Assembly (NCBI GenBank): GCA_041748075.1
Contig: JBGTDX010000095.1
Span: 1-15,013 of the forward strand
Length of the DNA: 15,013 bases
Direction of reading: 5' to 3'
From: JBGSYJ01 sp041748075
GTDB lineage: Bacteria; Acidobacteriota; Thermoanaerobaculia; Gp7-AA8
Shown piece after piece: positions 6,374-13,990 of the stretch. The translations under genes and the position numbers were made by a program. The notes under the pieces are model-generated. The model saw only the letters and a program-made list of their open reading frames with translations, did not search any database and was not told the DNA's origin. Numbering within the stretch: position 1 is the first letter of the stretch; every line of letters starts with the position of its first letter.

Positions 6374-7648
6374 ATGACGCTCCGCCACAAGATCCTCATC
6401 TATCTCGCCCTCGTGCATGTCGTCCTGCTGGCGCTGGCGATGGCGCTTTTTCGCGCGGATCCGCTCTGGCTTCTGGTCTCGGAGCTCGGCTTCCTGCTCT
6501 CCCTGTCCGTCGGGTGGTATCTCGTCCGGCGGTTCTTCGTACCCCTGGAGTTGATCCGGACAGGAACGGACCTGTTGCAGGAGAGCGACTTCACCACGCG
6601 TTTCGTCGAGACCGGACAGCAGGAGATGGACGCGCTGATCCGCGTATACAACTCGATGGCGGACACGCTGCGCGAAGAACGGCTTCGGGTCCAGGAGCAG
6701 TCATCACTCACGCTCCGAATCGTCCAGTCGATGCCGACGGCCGTGGTGGTCTGCGATTTCGATGGAAGAATCGAGATGCTGAATCCCGCCGCGGAACGTC
6801 TCGCCGGTGATGCCGAAGTCGTCGGTCGGAAACCGGAAGAGCTCGAAGGCCACCTGCCGTTTGGTGCGCTAGGTGCCCTCGGAGCCGGCGCGTCGGCGGT
6901 CGTGTCGGCTGGAGCCAGACGATTCCGCTGCGCCCGCATCGACGTTCACGATCGCAGCTTCGGACGCAGCTGGTACCTCATCGACGAGTTGACACGCGAA
7001 TTGCGGGCCTCGGAGAAGGCGGCGTACGAGACGCTGATCCGCACCATCTCCCACGAGGTGAACAACTCGGTCGGGGCGATCTCGTCGATGCTCGAGTCGC
7101 ATCGCAGCCTCGACGAATCCGAGAGGATCCGCCAGATCTTCCGCATCTCTTCCGCGCGGCTCCGGAACCTGAGCAGTTTCGTCAACGACTATGCCGAGCT
7201 CGTGAGGATTCCACCTCCTGATCTGCGTCCTGCCGATCTCAATGAAGTCGTTGCCGATGTGCTGTCGCTATACGGAACTTCCGAGGGGATAGAGTTGCGT
7301 CATGACCTGGCGAACGACCTGCCTGCCGTCAGGATCGACCGCAACCAGATCGAGCAGGCGCTCATCAACATTCTGAAGAACGCGTTCGAGGCGATCGGCG
7401 CCGAGGTGGGCACCGTGTCGGTCCGCACGTCTGTTGAGCGGAACTCCCTGTTGCTCGAAGTGACCGATACAGGCCCTGGCGTCGAACGATCCGAGCTGCT
7501 GTTCACGCCCTTCTACTCCACGAGAACCGACGGCCGCGGCCTCGGCCTGACCGTCGTCGCTCAGATTCTGGAAAATCACGGATACGAATTCAGCCTCGAG
7601 AACGCCCCGGAAGCCGGCGCGAAGTTCACAATGAGAATTCCGCTTTGA
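6374..7648 (+). CDS. Sensor histidine kinase, NtrB-like, intramembrane-sensing type
   Basis: This 424-residue kinase is the probable partner of the upstream sigma-54 regulator. Two membrane helices (about 7-26 and 32-51) are separated by only about five residues (RADPL), so there is no periplasmic sensor domain. A HAMP-like linker (about 50-105) and a PAS-like segment (about 110-205, with VVVCDFDGRIEMLNPAAERL) follow. The H-box is RTISHEVNN with His227. The ATPase domain has the N-box around INILKNAFEA (Asn336), G1 DTGPGV (365-370), FTPFYSTR (377-384) and G2 GRGLGL (387-392), so it looks catalytically intact. ATG 6374 is preceded by GGGAG at a normal distance; a TTG at 6359 is in frame but has no such site. 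The long inverted repeat upstream may lower kinase expression relative to the regulator. Confidence 0.92.
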   Translation: MTLRHKILIYLALVHVVLLALAMALFRADPLWLLVSELGFLLSLSVGWYLVRRFFVPLELIRTGTDLLQESDFTTRFVETGQQEMDALIRVYNSMADTLREERLRVQEQSSLTLRIVQSMPTAVVVCDFDGRIEMLNPAAERLAGDAEVVGRKPEELEGHLPFGALGALGAGASAVVSAGARRFRCARIDVHDRSFGRSWYLIDELTRELRASEKAAYETLIRTISHEVNNSVGAISSMLESHRSLDESERIRQIFRISSARLRNLSSFVNDYAELVRIPPPDLRPADLNEVVADVLSLYGTSEGIELRHDLANDLPAVRIDRNQIEQALINILKNAFEAIGAEVGTVSVRTSVERNSLLLEVTDTGPGVERSELLFTPFYSTRTDGRGLGLTVVAQILENHGYEFSLENAPEAGAKFTMRIPL

Positions 7649-7703
7649 ACTGCATCCACAAACCACGACGCCGTTTGGGATCCGAGTTTTCTAAGTCACG
7701 ATC

Positions 7704-8039
7704 TCATCCCTTTGTCTCTCTTCGGGATTCAGTGCGCTCCGGAAGGACGACCCACTGCGGATCCTCGAACTCGCCGAGAATCGTGATGTCACAAAATCTG
7801 GCGGCGGAAGCGATGATTTCGTCGGCTTCCGGATAGCGACCCTGCGCGGCGTCGCGATCGGCCTTCATATCCCATTCCGCAATGGCAAAGAGCACGTTCG
7901 GGTCACCGATCTTTCGGTGCAGGCGCGTACCGCGCGCTCCAGGCGCACGCTGGATGATCTCGCTTGCGCGTACCCACGCCTCCGCATACTGCACGGCGAG
8001 GTAGCCCGGGCGTACGCGCACTTCGAACAGAAACTTCAT
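7704..8039 (-). CDS. ABM-like (ferredoxin-fold, EthD/monooxygenase-type) small protein
   Basis: This 111-residue soluble protein has the look of the dimeric alpha/beta-barrel family (antibiotic-biosynthesis-monooxygenase or related stress proteins). It shows an N-terminal strand MKFLFEVRVRPGY, a helix with AEAWVRASEIIQ, a GARGTRLHRKIGDPNVLFAIAEWD strand pair, a second helix (EADEIIASAA) and a final strand with ILGEFEDPQWVV. No catalytic residue can be assigned with confidence, so a precise reaction should not be inferred. The minus-strand ATG at 8039 has GGAGGC eight nucleotides upstream. It lies 51 nt behind the DinB-family gene and is probably cotranscribed with it. Its 3' end converges on the histidine kinase gene, 55 nt away, with no clear terminator between. 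Confidence 0.7.
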   Translation of the reverse strand: MKFLFEVRVRPGYLAVQYAEAWVRASEIIQRAPGARGTRLHRKIGDPNVLFAIAEWDMKADRDAAQGRYPEADEIIASAARFCDITILGEFEDPQWVVLPERTESRRETKG

Positions 8040-8071
8040 CGCTGCCTCCGGCTCATTTGCAGTCTGTAGCT

Positions 8072-8087
8072 GGAGATTCCGATCTCC
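8072..8087 (-). other. Short hairpin between the DinB-family and ABM-like genes
   Basis: GGAGAT (8072-8077) and ATCTCC (8082-8087) form a perfect 6-bp stem with a 4-nt loop, 3 nt downstream of the DinB-family stop on the minus strand. There is no T-run, so a full intrinsic terminator is unlikely. It could stabilise or process the upstream message. Weak evidence; such a stem may arise by chance. Confidence 0.3.
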
Positions 8088-8090
8088 TGC

Positions 8091-8624
8091 TCAGTGTTGC
8101 GGGTCGGATGGCGTCGCCGGCCATACGGCTTCGGGTCTGCCCTGCCAGGCCCATCCGATGTAATCGATCAGTGGTGGCGTGAGCCCGAGCTCGCGCAGGA
8201 GCGAGTTGATCTGTGCACGATGGTGAACACCGTGAGCGCAGAGCTGGTAGAACGTATCGAATAGTGTCGTCGGCGCGGGATCAAATCCACTGATCTCGCC
8301 GAAGTGCCGCGACCACGGGAGCTCGACCACCTCCGCGAGCCTTGCCTCATCAACACTCTCGACGAACATCCGGACATCCATGCCGAGATTCCGGGCGAAA
8401 TCCAGGAGTGGCGAGGCTTCGAGCCCGGGGCTGGACGCGAAGTCCACAACTTCCCCTCGCCACACATGCAGAAACGCGCTCTGGGTCCTGTGGATGTGGC
8501 GCAGCCGGCGAAGAAGCTCCTCGTTGCGGACCAGGCCAGGGTCCGAGCCAAGAACCACACTCCACAGCAGAGCGTCCGCCCATTCCATATGCCGGAAGAG
8601 ATCGTTGATCGTTTCGTTTCTCAT
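8091..8624 (-). CDS. DinB-family (four-helix, putative metal-binding) protein
   Basis: This 177-residue soluble protein fits the DinB/YfiT fold. It has an N-terminal MRNETINDLFRHMEWADALLW (the usual helix with W-A at its end), a LRHIHRTQSAFLHVWRG helix carrying His43/His45, and the C-terminal LCAHGVHHRAQINSLLRELG with HxxxH (His131, His135). These histidines match the metal-binding triad of the family. Some members are thiol-dependent transferases or stress proteins, and most have no known reaction. I chose the start at 8624 because it sits directly before the conserved first helix and a GAGGG stands about 10 nt upstream. The frame stays open to 8834, but the added residues are not family-like. 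Transcription is divergent from the M16 peptidase gene. Confidence 0.82.
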   Translation of the reverse strand: MRNETINDLFRHMEWADALLWSVVLGSDPGLVRNEELLRRLRHIHRTQSAFLHVWRGEVVDFASSPGLEASPLLDFARNLGMDVRMFVESVDEARLAEVVELPWSRHFGEISGFDPAPTTLFDTFYQLCAHGVHHRAQINSLLRELGLTPPLIDYIGWAWQGRPEAVWPATPSDPQH

Positions 8625-8828
8625 CGTTGCGGGACCCTCGAAGGGTACACCATCTTCCAGGCTCATGAACCATGGGCTCACGGGCGCACACCGGTTCCGA
8701 TGTGGCATCTGCGGAGGGATCCGGGGCTCATCTATTGAGGTCGAACAGCGGCGGCAGTAGACTAGTGGCCTGTATTGGTGAAATCGACGACCCTTCAGTC
8801 GATTTTCACATCCAACAACGGAGGCTGC
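8625..8828. other. Divergent intergenic region between DinB-family and M16 genes
   Basis: These 204 bp must carry both start regions. The only clear structure is an 8-bp perfect dyad, AAATCGAC (8781-8788) and GTCGATTT (8798-8805) with a 9-nt loop, ending 23 nt before the M16 start codon. GGAGG at 8820-8824 is the M16 ribosome site. I see no convincing -35/-10 pair for either gene. Confidence 0.55.
8781..8805 (+). promoter_or_regulatory. 8-bp dyad in the leader of the M16 peptidase gene
   Basis: AAATCGAC (8781-8788), a 9-nt spacer, then GTCGATTT (8798-8805) form a perfect inverted repeat just upstream of the ribosome site at 8820. It could be a protein operator or an RNA stem in the 5' leader. 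A terminator is unlikely because only a short T-run follows and no plus-strand gene lies upstream. Confidence 0.4.
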
Positions 8829-11708
8829 ATGCATCGCTCGACCCCGGCAATTGCTCTCTCGCTGCTACTCCTGATCACGATGAGTTGTGCGACGTCGCCG
8901 CCAGCCGGAATGCCGGCCGTTGAGGCCGCCACGCCCGTCGCCTCGATGGAGCCCGCTCCGATCTCGGAACTGGTCGGCGAGGTGGAGATCCCGTATGAGC
9001 AGTTCACCCTCGACAACGGCCTGCGCGTGATCGTTCACGAGGACCGTAAGGCACCCGTTGTCGCCGTCTCGATCTGGTACAACGTCGGTTCCAAGGACGA
9101 GCCCCAGGGCAAGACGGGCTTCGCGCATCTGTTCGAGCATCTGATGTTCAACGGCTCCGAGAATGCGCCGGGAGACTATTTCGAGCCTCTCCGGCAGATC
9201 GGCGCCACGGATCTGAATGGCACGACCTGGTTCGATCGCACGAACTACTTTCAGACAGTTCCAACTCCCGCTCTCGAGACGGCGCTCTTTCTCGAGAGTG
9301 ACCGAATGGGCCATCTGCTCGGCGCCGTCACCCAGGAGAACCTCGACAACCAGCGTGGAGTCGTACAGAACGAGAAACGGCAGGGCGACAACCAGCCGTA
9401 CGGGCTCGTCGACTATGCACAGCTGAGTGTTCTTCCGAAAGGGCATCCGTACGCCCACTCCACCATCGGATCGATGGCGGATCTCGATGCAGCGAGTCTC
9501 GAGGATGTCAAGCAGTGGTTCCGTGACAAATACGGTCCGAACAATGCCGTTCTCGTTCTCGCCGGCGATATCGATACCGTAACAGCTGAGCGGCTCGTGA
9601 AAAAGTACTTCGGTGACATCCCGCGCGGGCCGGTAAACCGTCCCGCTGAGGCCTCGATACCGGTTCTCGACAAGCCCGTCCACATCGACATGCACGACCG
9701 GGTTGCCACGACGCGACTCTACCGGAACTGGACCACCCCGGGTCTGCTCGATCCGGAGAGTGTTCCACTCGACGTGGCGATGATCGTCCTCGGCGGGCTC
9801 TCGAGCTCGAGGCTCGACAACATTCTCGTGCGGGAAGAGCAGCTTGCGGTCCGCGTCACGGCATTCCATCAGGACTTTCACCGGCTCGGTTTCGCTGAGG
9901 TCCAGGTCGACGTCAAGCCGGGAGTGGATGCGGATGTCGTAGCGAAGAGGCTCGACGACATCATTGCCGACTTCATCAGGAACGGTCCGACCGAGGATGA
10001 AGTGCAGCGAGTTGCGATGCGGCAGGTATCGAACCGCATCAAGGGTCTCGAGCAGGTCGGAGGCTTCGGTGGCAAAGCGGTCGCACTTGCCGAGGGAGCT
10101 CTGTACGCGAACGATCCCGACTTGTATCGGAAGAAGCTGAGGGCATACGGTGAGGTGACGCCGCAGGAAGTGACCGCAGCGATGCAGAAGTGGCTCGCCA
10201 GGCCGGGTCTGTCGATCCGGGTATCACCGGGTGAACGTGAAGCCTACGAGGAAGCATCTTCAGTCGGTAGCGTAACCCAGCGTCCCTTCTATTATCGCGC
10301 GCCGGCCCAAGGCGACCAGCCGATGGCGCCGGCTCCGAAGGCGGCCGCGCGGGAGTGGCCGACCGTCGGCACGTTCACGGAGCTCGATTTCCCCGACGTA
10401 GAGAGATCGACGCTCTCGAACGGAATTCAGGTCGTATACGCGCAACGAAGCACGGTGCCGGTTGTGCGACTCGCCGTCGAATTCGATGCGGGTCACGCCG
10501 CCGATCCGAAGGCGAAGCTGGGCACGCAGAGCCTGATGCTCGCCCTGCTTCAGGAGGGAACCACGAGCATGAGCTCCGTCGAGCTCGCAGAGGCGCAGGA
10601 GCGCCTCGGTGCGTCGATCGGCACCGGAGCCTCCCTCGACCGCACTTCGGTCACCATATCCGCTCTGACGCCGAACCTTGCGCCATCGCTTGCGCTGATG
10701 TCGGACATCATTCGGAATCCCGCCTTCGAGCCCCGTGAAGTCGAGCGCCTTCGCACACGACAGATCACCGGGATCGCGAGCGAGATGACCCAGCCGATGG
10801 GCATCGCTCTGCGGTCGCTGCCGCCGCTGATCTACGGTGCGCAGCATCCGTACGGAATACCATTCACTGGATCGGGAAATCCGGAACTGCTGAAGACCGT
10901 GACGCGTGATGACCTGTTCGCGTTTCATCAGGCCTGGATACGTCCCGACAACGCCCGGATCTTCGCCGTCGGCGACATCGCACTGGCCGAGCTGACATCG
11001 CAGCTCGAACGGTACTTCGGCGCGTGGAGCGCACCTTCGGTGGCGAAGGGGGTCAAGCAGTTCAATGTCAGCGTTCCCGAGCCGAAGCCGCGAGTCATCG
11101 TCATCGACCGGCCGCAATCGCCTCAGTCGCTGATCCTCGCGGGTGTAGTTCTGCCGGTGAGAGGTACGGACGATCTGCTCGAGCTCACCGCAGCCAACGA
11201 GATTCTCGGAGCGAGCTTCATGTCGCGGATGAACATGAATCTTCGCGAAACCAAAGGCTGGGCCTACGGCGTGAGAGGTTCGGTCAATCAGATCGAGATG
11301 GAGTCGCCGTACCTGGTCTACGCACCGGTACAGGCGGACAAGACCGGACCTTCCATCGCTGCTCTGATGGAAGACATGAAGGCATTTCTCGGAGATTCCG
11401 GAGTCACGCCGGCTGAGCTCGAGCGCACTATCAACGGCAATGTGCGGGAGCTGGCGGGTAGCCTCGAGACGTCGGCCAGAATTCTCAACGCTCTGCGCTC
11501 CAATGCACTCTACGCCCGGCCTGACGACTACTACGAGACCGTCGCCGACCGGTATCGCGGCCTGACCGTTGCCAGCCTCGATGCGGCGGCCCGCAAGGCG
11601 ATTGATCCACACAAGCTCGTATGGGTCGTCGTCGGTGATGCTTCAGTCATTCGCGCTCAGCTCGATGAGCTGGGCATGCCGGTCGAGATGATGACGCTCG
11701 GCAACTAG
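8829..11708 (+). CDS. Two-module M16 (pitrilysin-like) zinc metallopeptidase, exported
   Basis: This 959-residue protein is of full length for two fused M16 modules. The first module carries the inverted zinc motif HLFEH (His100, Glu103, His104) and the distal ligand Glu182 in VVQNEKRQ, 78 residues on, the family spacing. The second module begins near residue 525 (STLSNGIQVVYAQ); at the matching place it has GTQSLMLALLQEG with no HxxEH, so it is the usual inactive half. Its LRETKGWAYGVRG (from 805) keeps the Arg/Tyr pair that binds the substrate C-terminus. The N-terminus MHRSTPAIALSLLLLITMSC looks like an export signal; Cys20 could be lipidated, though TMSC is a poor lipobox. ATG 8829 is preceded by GGAGG 4 nt away; an earlier ATG at 8775 has no such site and would mask the signal. 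It probably degrades peptides in the periplasm. Confidence 0.93.
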   Translation: MHRSTPAIALSLLLLITMSCATSPPAGMPAVEAATPVASMEPAPISELVGEVEIPYEQFTLDNGLRVIVHEDRKAPVVAVSIWYNVGSKDEPQGKTGFAHLFEHLMFNGSENAPGDYFEPLRQIGATDLNGTTWFDRTNYFQTVPTPALETALFLESDRMGHLLGAVTQENLDNQRGVVQNEKRQGDNQPYGLVDYAQLSVLPKGHPYAHSTIGSMADLDAASLEDVKQWFRDKYGPNNAVLVLAGDIDTVTAERLVKKYFGDIPRGPVNRPAEASIPVLDKPVHIDMHDRVATTRLYRNWTTPGLLDPESVPLDVAMIVLGGLSSSRLDNILVREEQLAVRVTAFHQDFHRLGFAEVQVDVKPGVDADVVAKRLDDIIADFIRNGPTEDEVQRVAMRQVSNRIKGLEQVGGFGGKAVALAEGALYANDPDLYRKKLRAYGEVTPQEVTAAMQKWLARPGLSIRVSPGEREAYEEASSVGSVTQRPFYYRAPAQGDQPMAPAPKAAAREWPTVGTFTELDFPDVERSTLSNGIQVVYAQRSTVPVVRLAVEFDAGHAADPKAKLGTQSLMLALLQEGTTSMSSVELAEAQERLGASIGTGASLDRTSVTISALTPNLAPSLALMSDIIRNPAFEPREVERLRTRQITGIASEMTQPMGIALRSLPPLIYGAQHPYGIPFTGSGNPELLKTVTRDDLFAFHQAWIRPDNARIFAVGDIALAELTSQLERYFGAWSAPSVAKGVKQFNVSVPEPKPRVIVIDRPQSPQSLILAGVVLPVRGTDDLLELTAANEILGASFMSRMNMNLRETKGWAYGVRGSVNQIEMESPYLVYAPVQADKTGPSIAALMEDMKAFLGDSGVTPAELERTINGNVRELAGSLETSARILNALRSNALYARPDDYYETVADRYRGLTVASLDAAARKAIDPHKLVWVVVGDASVIRAQLDELGMPVEMMTLGN

Positions 11709-11740
11709 AGTCCTGTAACTGAAATCGCTAGTGGCGTAGC

Positions 11741-11833
11741 AGGCGTCGCGCTGCCAGATGCGAGCCGGCGCGACGCAGGCGATGCGGGGCATCGCTGAGG
11801 AGCGAGGGCGAAGCAGATGGCGGTGCGACGCCT
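11741..11833. repeat. Structured intergenic element with alternative stems
   Basis: Positions 11741-11755 and 11819-11833 can pair over 15 positions: 13 Watson-Crick and two G-U if the plus strand is transcribed. Inside, GCGTCGCGC (11743-11751) is also perfectly complementary to GCGCGACGC (11768-11776), which would compete with the long stem. GCGATGC-GGG-GCATCGC (11779-11795) forms a separate 7-bp hairpin. This layering is more than expected from GC-rich chance sequence. It begins 33 nt after the M16 stop. It may be a REP/BIME-like repeat or a structured 3' RNA; no T-run makes it a typical terminator. Confidence 0.55.
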
Positions 11834-12021
11834 ATGCACTCGGCTTGTTGACGCATGCCATCGTTCCCGCCAATCCGGGCGATGAGTGAGATTCGGGTTT
11901 GACAGTTGAGTGATCCAGCTGTGGCAGTTCGATCCATCACACTGACAGCGGATCAAACACCGTAAAAAACACGTCGGACAGAAGTAATGCAAGTAGGGCC
12001 GCCTCCCGCCCTCAAGCAACA

Positions 12022-12054
12022 GTCGCGTTGTCATGATTCACCGTCGCTTTGTCA
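12022..12054 (+). promoter_or_regulatory. GTCGCnTTGTCA direct repeat, candidate operator
   Basis: GTCGCGTTGTCA (12022-12033) and GTCGCTTTGTCA (12043-12054) match at 11 of 12 positions and are 21 bp apart, two helical turns, so both face the same side of DNA. A third TTGTCA follows at 12062-12067. They lie 60-90 bp upstream of the alpha/beta hydrolase start, a natural place for a transcription factor. No candidate regulator is encoded beside them. Confidence 0.4.
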
Positions 12055-12113
12055 CATTTTGTTGTCAAGCCGAGAGATCTTCGCAACCATTCTGCGTATA
12101 GCATGATGCAAAG

Positions 12114-13304
12114 ATGAATCAGAAACCGAAGTCGCGTTCGAGAGCCGCAGTGGTGATCGTGTTGATGTCCCTTGTGCACGTTGCGAGCGGTGCGAATGCC
12201 GTCCTCATCGAGCTCCCAGCACCGGAGGGCCGGTACAGCGTCGGCTACTGGATGGGCGATCTCGAGACGAAGCAGGTCGACGCTCTGTCTGAAGACCCTG
12301 GGGATACACGACGCCTGGGTCTCTCGGTATGGTATCCGGCAGCCCAGCCGAGCTCCGGCCAGAAGAAGCCCTGGGCGAGCGAAGCAATGGGGCGAGCCCT
12401 CAGCGAAGGCTTCCCATTCGAAACGGGGTTTCAGAAGGATATTTCGGGCCATTCGCGCGAGGGAGCAAGCCCAGTGGCGGGCCCGCTGCCGGTGGTCGTC
12501 TTCTCTCCAGGCCTATCGTTTCCGCTCAGCCTGTATCAGAGCTTCTTCGAGGATCTGGCCAGCCGCGGCTACGTCGTGCTGGCCGTCGCGCATCCACATA
12601 CTGTGACACTCGTCGAGTATCCCGACGGCACGACCCTCGACATGGCCGCGTGGCCACGGATCGAACAGGAGATCGAGCGTCAGGCCTTTCTCGCCACACA
12701 TCTCTCGGTCTTGGACGCAGATCTTCGAACCGTGATCGACTGGGTCGAAGCGAGGGCCCCGGAAAGTCCGCTGTCCGGAAGGCTCGATGCGAGCCGGATC
12801 GCGGCGCTCGGACACTCCTACGGTGGCTCGGCTGCAGCTCGGATCACGCATGATCCCAGGATCAAGGCTGCGGTCGTCATGGAAGGTGCGGTCAGAGATC
12901 CATCGGACAAGAATTCACGTGGGAAGCTGATCGTCGGTGCTCCCCTGTTGCATCTGATGGGCGGTTACAACCGGCTGGAGCATGAAGGCGATCAATATCT
13001 TCCGGCGGTATCTGCGCCCGTCTATCAGGTCGTGATCAACGGAACAGGGCACGCCTACTTCTCCGACCTGATTTATCTCTATAAGCATTACGCGGACAGC
13101 GAATGGAAAAACCGCCATCGTTACGAGGTCGAACCAGCACGTGTGCTTCAGATTTCCCGCGACTACATTGCAGCGTTTCTGGGCCGTTACCTGAACGATG
13201 AGGATCCGAGCGTTCTTCTTCGGCCGAAGTCTTACGCCGATTCGGTGAACTCACCGGGAAGAGGCGGTTACCCGGAAGTGGAGCTTTCGATCTCGATCCG
13301 CTGA
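12114..13304 (+). CDS. Exported alpha/beta hydrolase, PAF-acetylhydrolase-like
   Basis: This 396-residue protein starts with a signal peptide (about 1-29: basic MNQKPKSRSR, hydrophobic AAVVIVLMSLVHVA, cleavage likely after SGANA). The body follows the plasma-type platelet-activating-factor acetylhydrolase family: LSVWYPA (70-76), VVVFSPGLSFPLSLYQSFFEDLASRGY with the oxyanion-side loop, nucleophile Ser235 in GHSYGG (233-238), and His313 in GTGHAYFSDL. The Ser-to-His distance (78) equals that of human plasma PAF-AH as I recall it. The acid position, 22 residues after Ser235 in VVMEGAV, is Glu257 where the family has Asp. The enzyme should hydrolyse esters, perhaps short-chain lipids or polyester fragments, outside the cytoplasm. 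No clear ribosome site precedes ATG 12114. The gene stands alone, converging on the RDD gene. Confidence 0.85.
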   Translation: MNQKPKSRSRAAVVIVLMSLVHVASGANAVLIELPAPEGRYSVGYWMGDLETKQVDALSEDPGDTRRLGLSVWYPAAQPSSGQKKPWASEAMGRALSEGFPFETGFQKDISGHSREGASPVAGPLPVVVFSPGLSFPLSLYQSFFEDLASRGYVVLAVAHPHTVTLVEYPDGTTLDMAAWPRIEQEIERQAFLATHLSVLDADLRTVIDWVEARAPESPLSGRLDASRIAALGHSYGGSAAARITHDPRIKAAVVMEGAVRDPSDKNSRGKLIVGAPLLHLMGGYNRLEHEGDQYLPAVSAPVYQVVINGTGHAYFSDLIYLYKHYADSEWKNRHRYEVEPARVLQISRDYIAAFLGRYLNDEDPSVLLRPKSYADSVNSPGRGGYPEVELSISIR

Positions 13305-13393
13305 CCCTTCGAATTCGCCGCCGGTGCAGCTCCGATCCCGGGCTCTCTTCGTCTCCTTCTGTCACTCCGTCTGCCAGAGTCGACCTGCAGACG

Positions 13394-13990
13394 TCATCGT
13401 TCCGCGTTTACCACGCGCGTTTTCGACAACATCTCGAAGGCGCGCTGCCGCCTGTCCGTGAAAAGCGCGAAGAGCGCATCGATCCAGAGGACCTGAAGCG
13501 CCAGCGGGAGTTGCCTCACGACCGATTGTCCGAGCCCGATCGGCATGCCGGACTCGGTGACCACCTGGAGCCCGGTCAACCGCTTTCCGATGGTCTGTCC
13601 CCTCCTGTGCTCCGCCACGATCGTGTAAATCAAAAAGCCGATGCCGCCGCACAGAACGGCAATGCCGGCTACGAACGGAAGCACCTCGGGCGAAACCACG
13701 AACCATGCGACCAGAACCGGCAACGCCGCGATCCCCACTACGGTCCCGATGTCGACGAGCTTCGCTGCGATGCGTGCAAGATGCGGAGCCGGCTCGAGCG
13801 GCACAGCGCTCAGATACGACTCTGCCAGACGGACAGGATCTCCCAACTGTGCCACCGCTTCTTCGAGCGAGTGGCCCTGCGCAATACTCTCCGCAATGTG
13901 CCCGCGCAGTTCCATCTCAATCTGCGCGCGCAGCGGCGTGGCGCGCGGCAACAGCGCTAGGACTCGATCGATGTAGTCGTTTTCGTTCAT
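13394..13990 (-). CDS. HAAS-RDD membrane protein, partner of PadR
   Basis: This 198-residue membrane protein has two parts. Residues about 1-62 form a small helical domain of the HAAS/DUF1700 type (YIDRVLALLPRATPLRAQIEMELRGHIAESIAQG, then EEAVAQLGDPVRLAESYL), which is often encoded directly after PadR regulators. Residues about 70-195 are an RDD domain: ARIAAKLVDIG with the Arg and Asp, two hydrophobic segments (about 83-103 and 104-125), then GQTIGKRLTGLQVV and a third hydrophobic stretch (about 160-177). RDD proteins are poorly understood; some act in ion transport. ATG 13990 overlaps the PadR stop (ATGA) and AAGGA precedes it. A longer frame reaching into the PadR gene is not needed. The two genes are surely co-translated, and PadR probably controls this protein's level. 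Confidence 0.85.
   Translation of the reverse strand: MNENDYIDRVLALLPRATPLRAQIEMELRGHIAESIAQGHSLEEAVAQLGDPVRLAESYLSAVPLEPAPHLARIAAKLVDIGTVVGIAALPVLVAWFVVSPEVLPFVAGIAVLCGGIGFLIYTIVAEHRRGQTIGKRLTGLQVVTESGMPIGLGQSVVRQLPLALQVLWIDALFALFTDRRQRAFEMLSKTRVVNAER

Larger units (their letters stand above)
11709..12113. other. 400-bp intergenic stretch before the alpha/beta hydrolase gene
   Basis: No credible gene was found here on either strand. The first third holds a structured element (11741-11833). The middle (about 11840-12015) shows nothing I can name beyond an isolated TTGACAG (about 11898) without a matching -10. The last 100 bp hold a direct repeat (12022-12054) and a TATAGC (12097-12102) that could be a -10 box for the hydrolase gene. 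A minus-strand open frame covering the right part is the shadow of the hydrolase gene. Confidence 0.6.

Noticed and set aside
8625..8834. N-terminal extension of the DinB-family protein
   Set aside because: The added residues are not family-like and the conserved first helix begins at the ATG at 8624.
10260..11612. 450-codon minus-strand open frame antisense to the M16 gene
   Set aside because: Composition typical of an antisense shadow; the M16 frame carries all conserved motifs.
11898..11904. TTGACAG as a -35 box in the 400-bp intergenic stretch
   Set aside because: No acceptable -10 at 16-18 nt, and it lies over 200 bp from the next gene.
12012..12452. Minus-strand open frame over the hydrolase 5' end and its upstream region
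   Set aside because: Mostly antisense to the signal peptide and N-terminal domain of the hydrolase; no motif and no ribosome site.
13368..13393. 7-bp stem CGTCTGC/GCAGACG between the convergent hydrolase and RDD genes as a terminator
   Set aside because: A 12-nt loop, a modest stem and no T-run on either strand; not a convincing intrinsic terminator.
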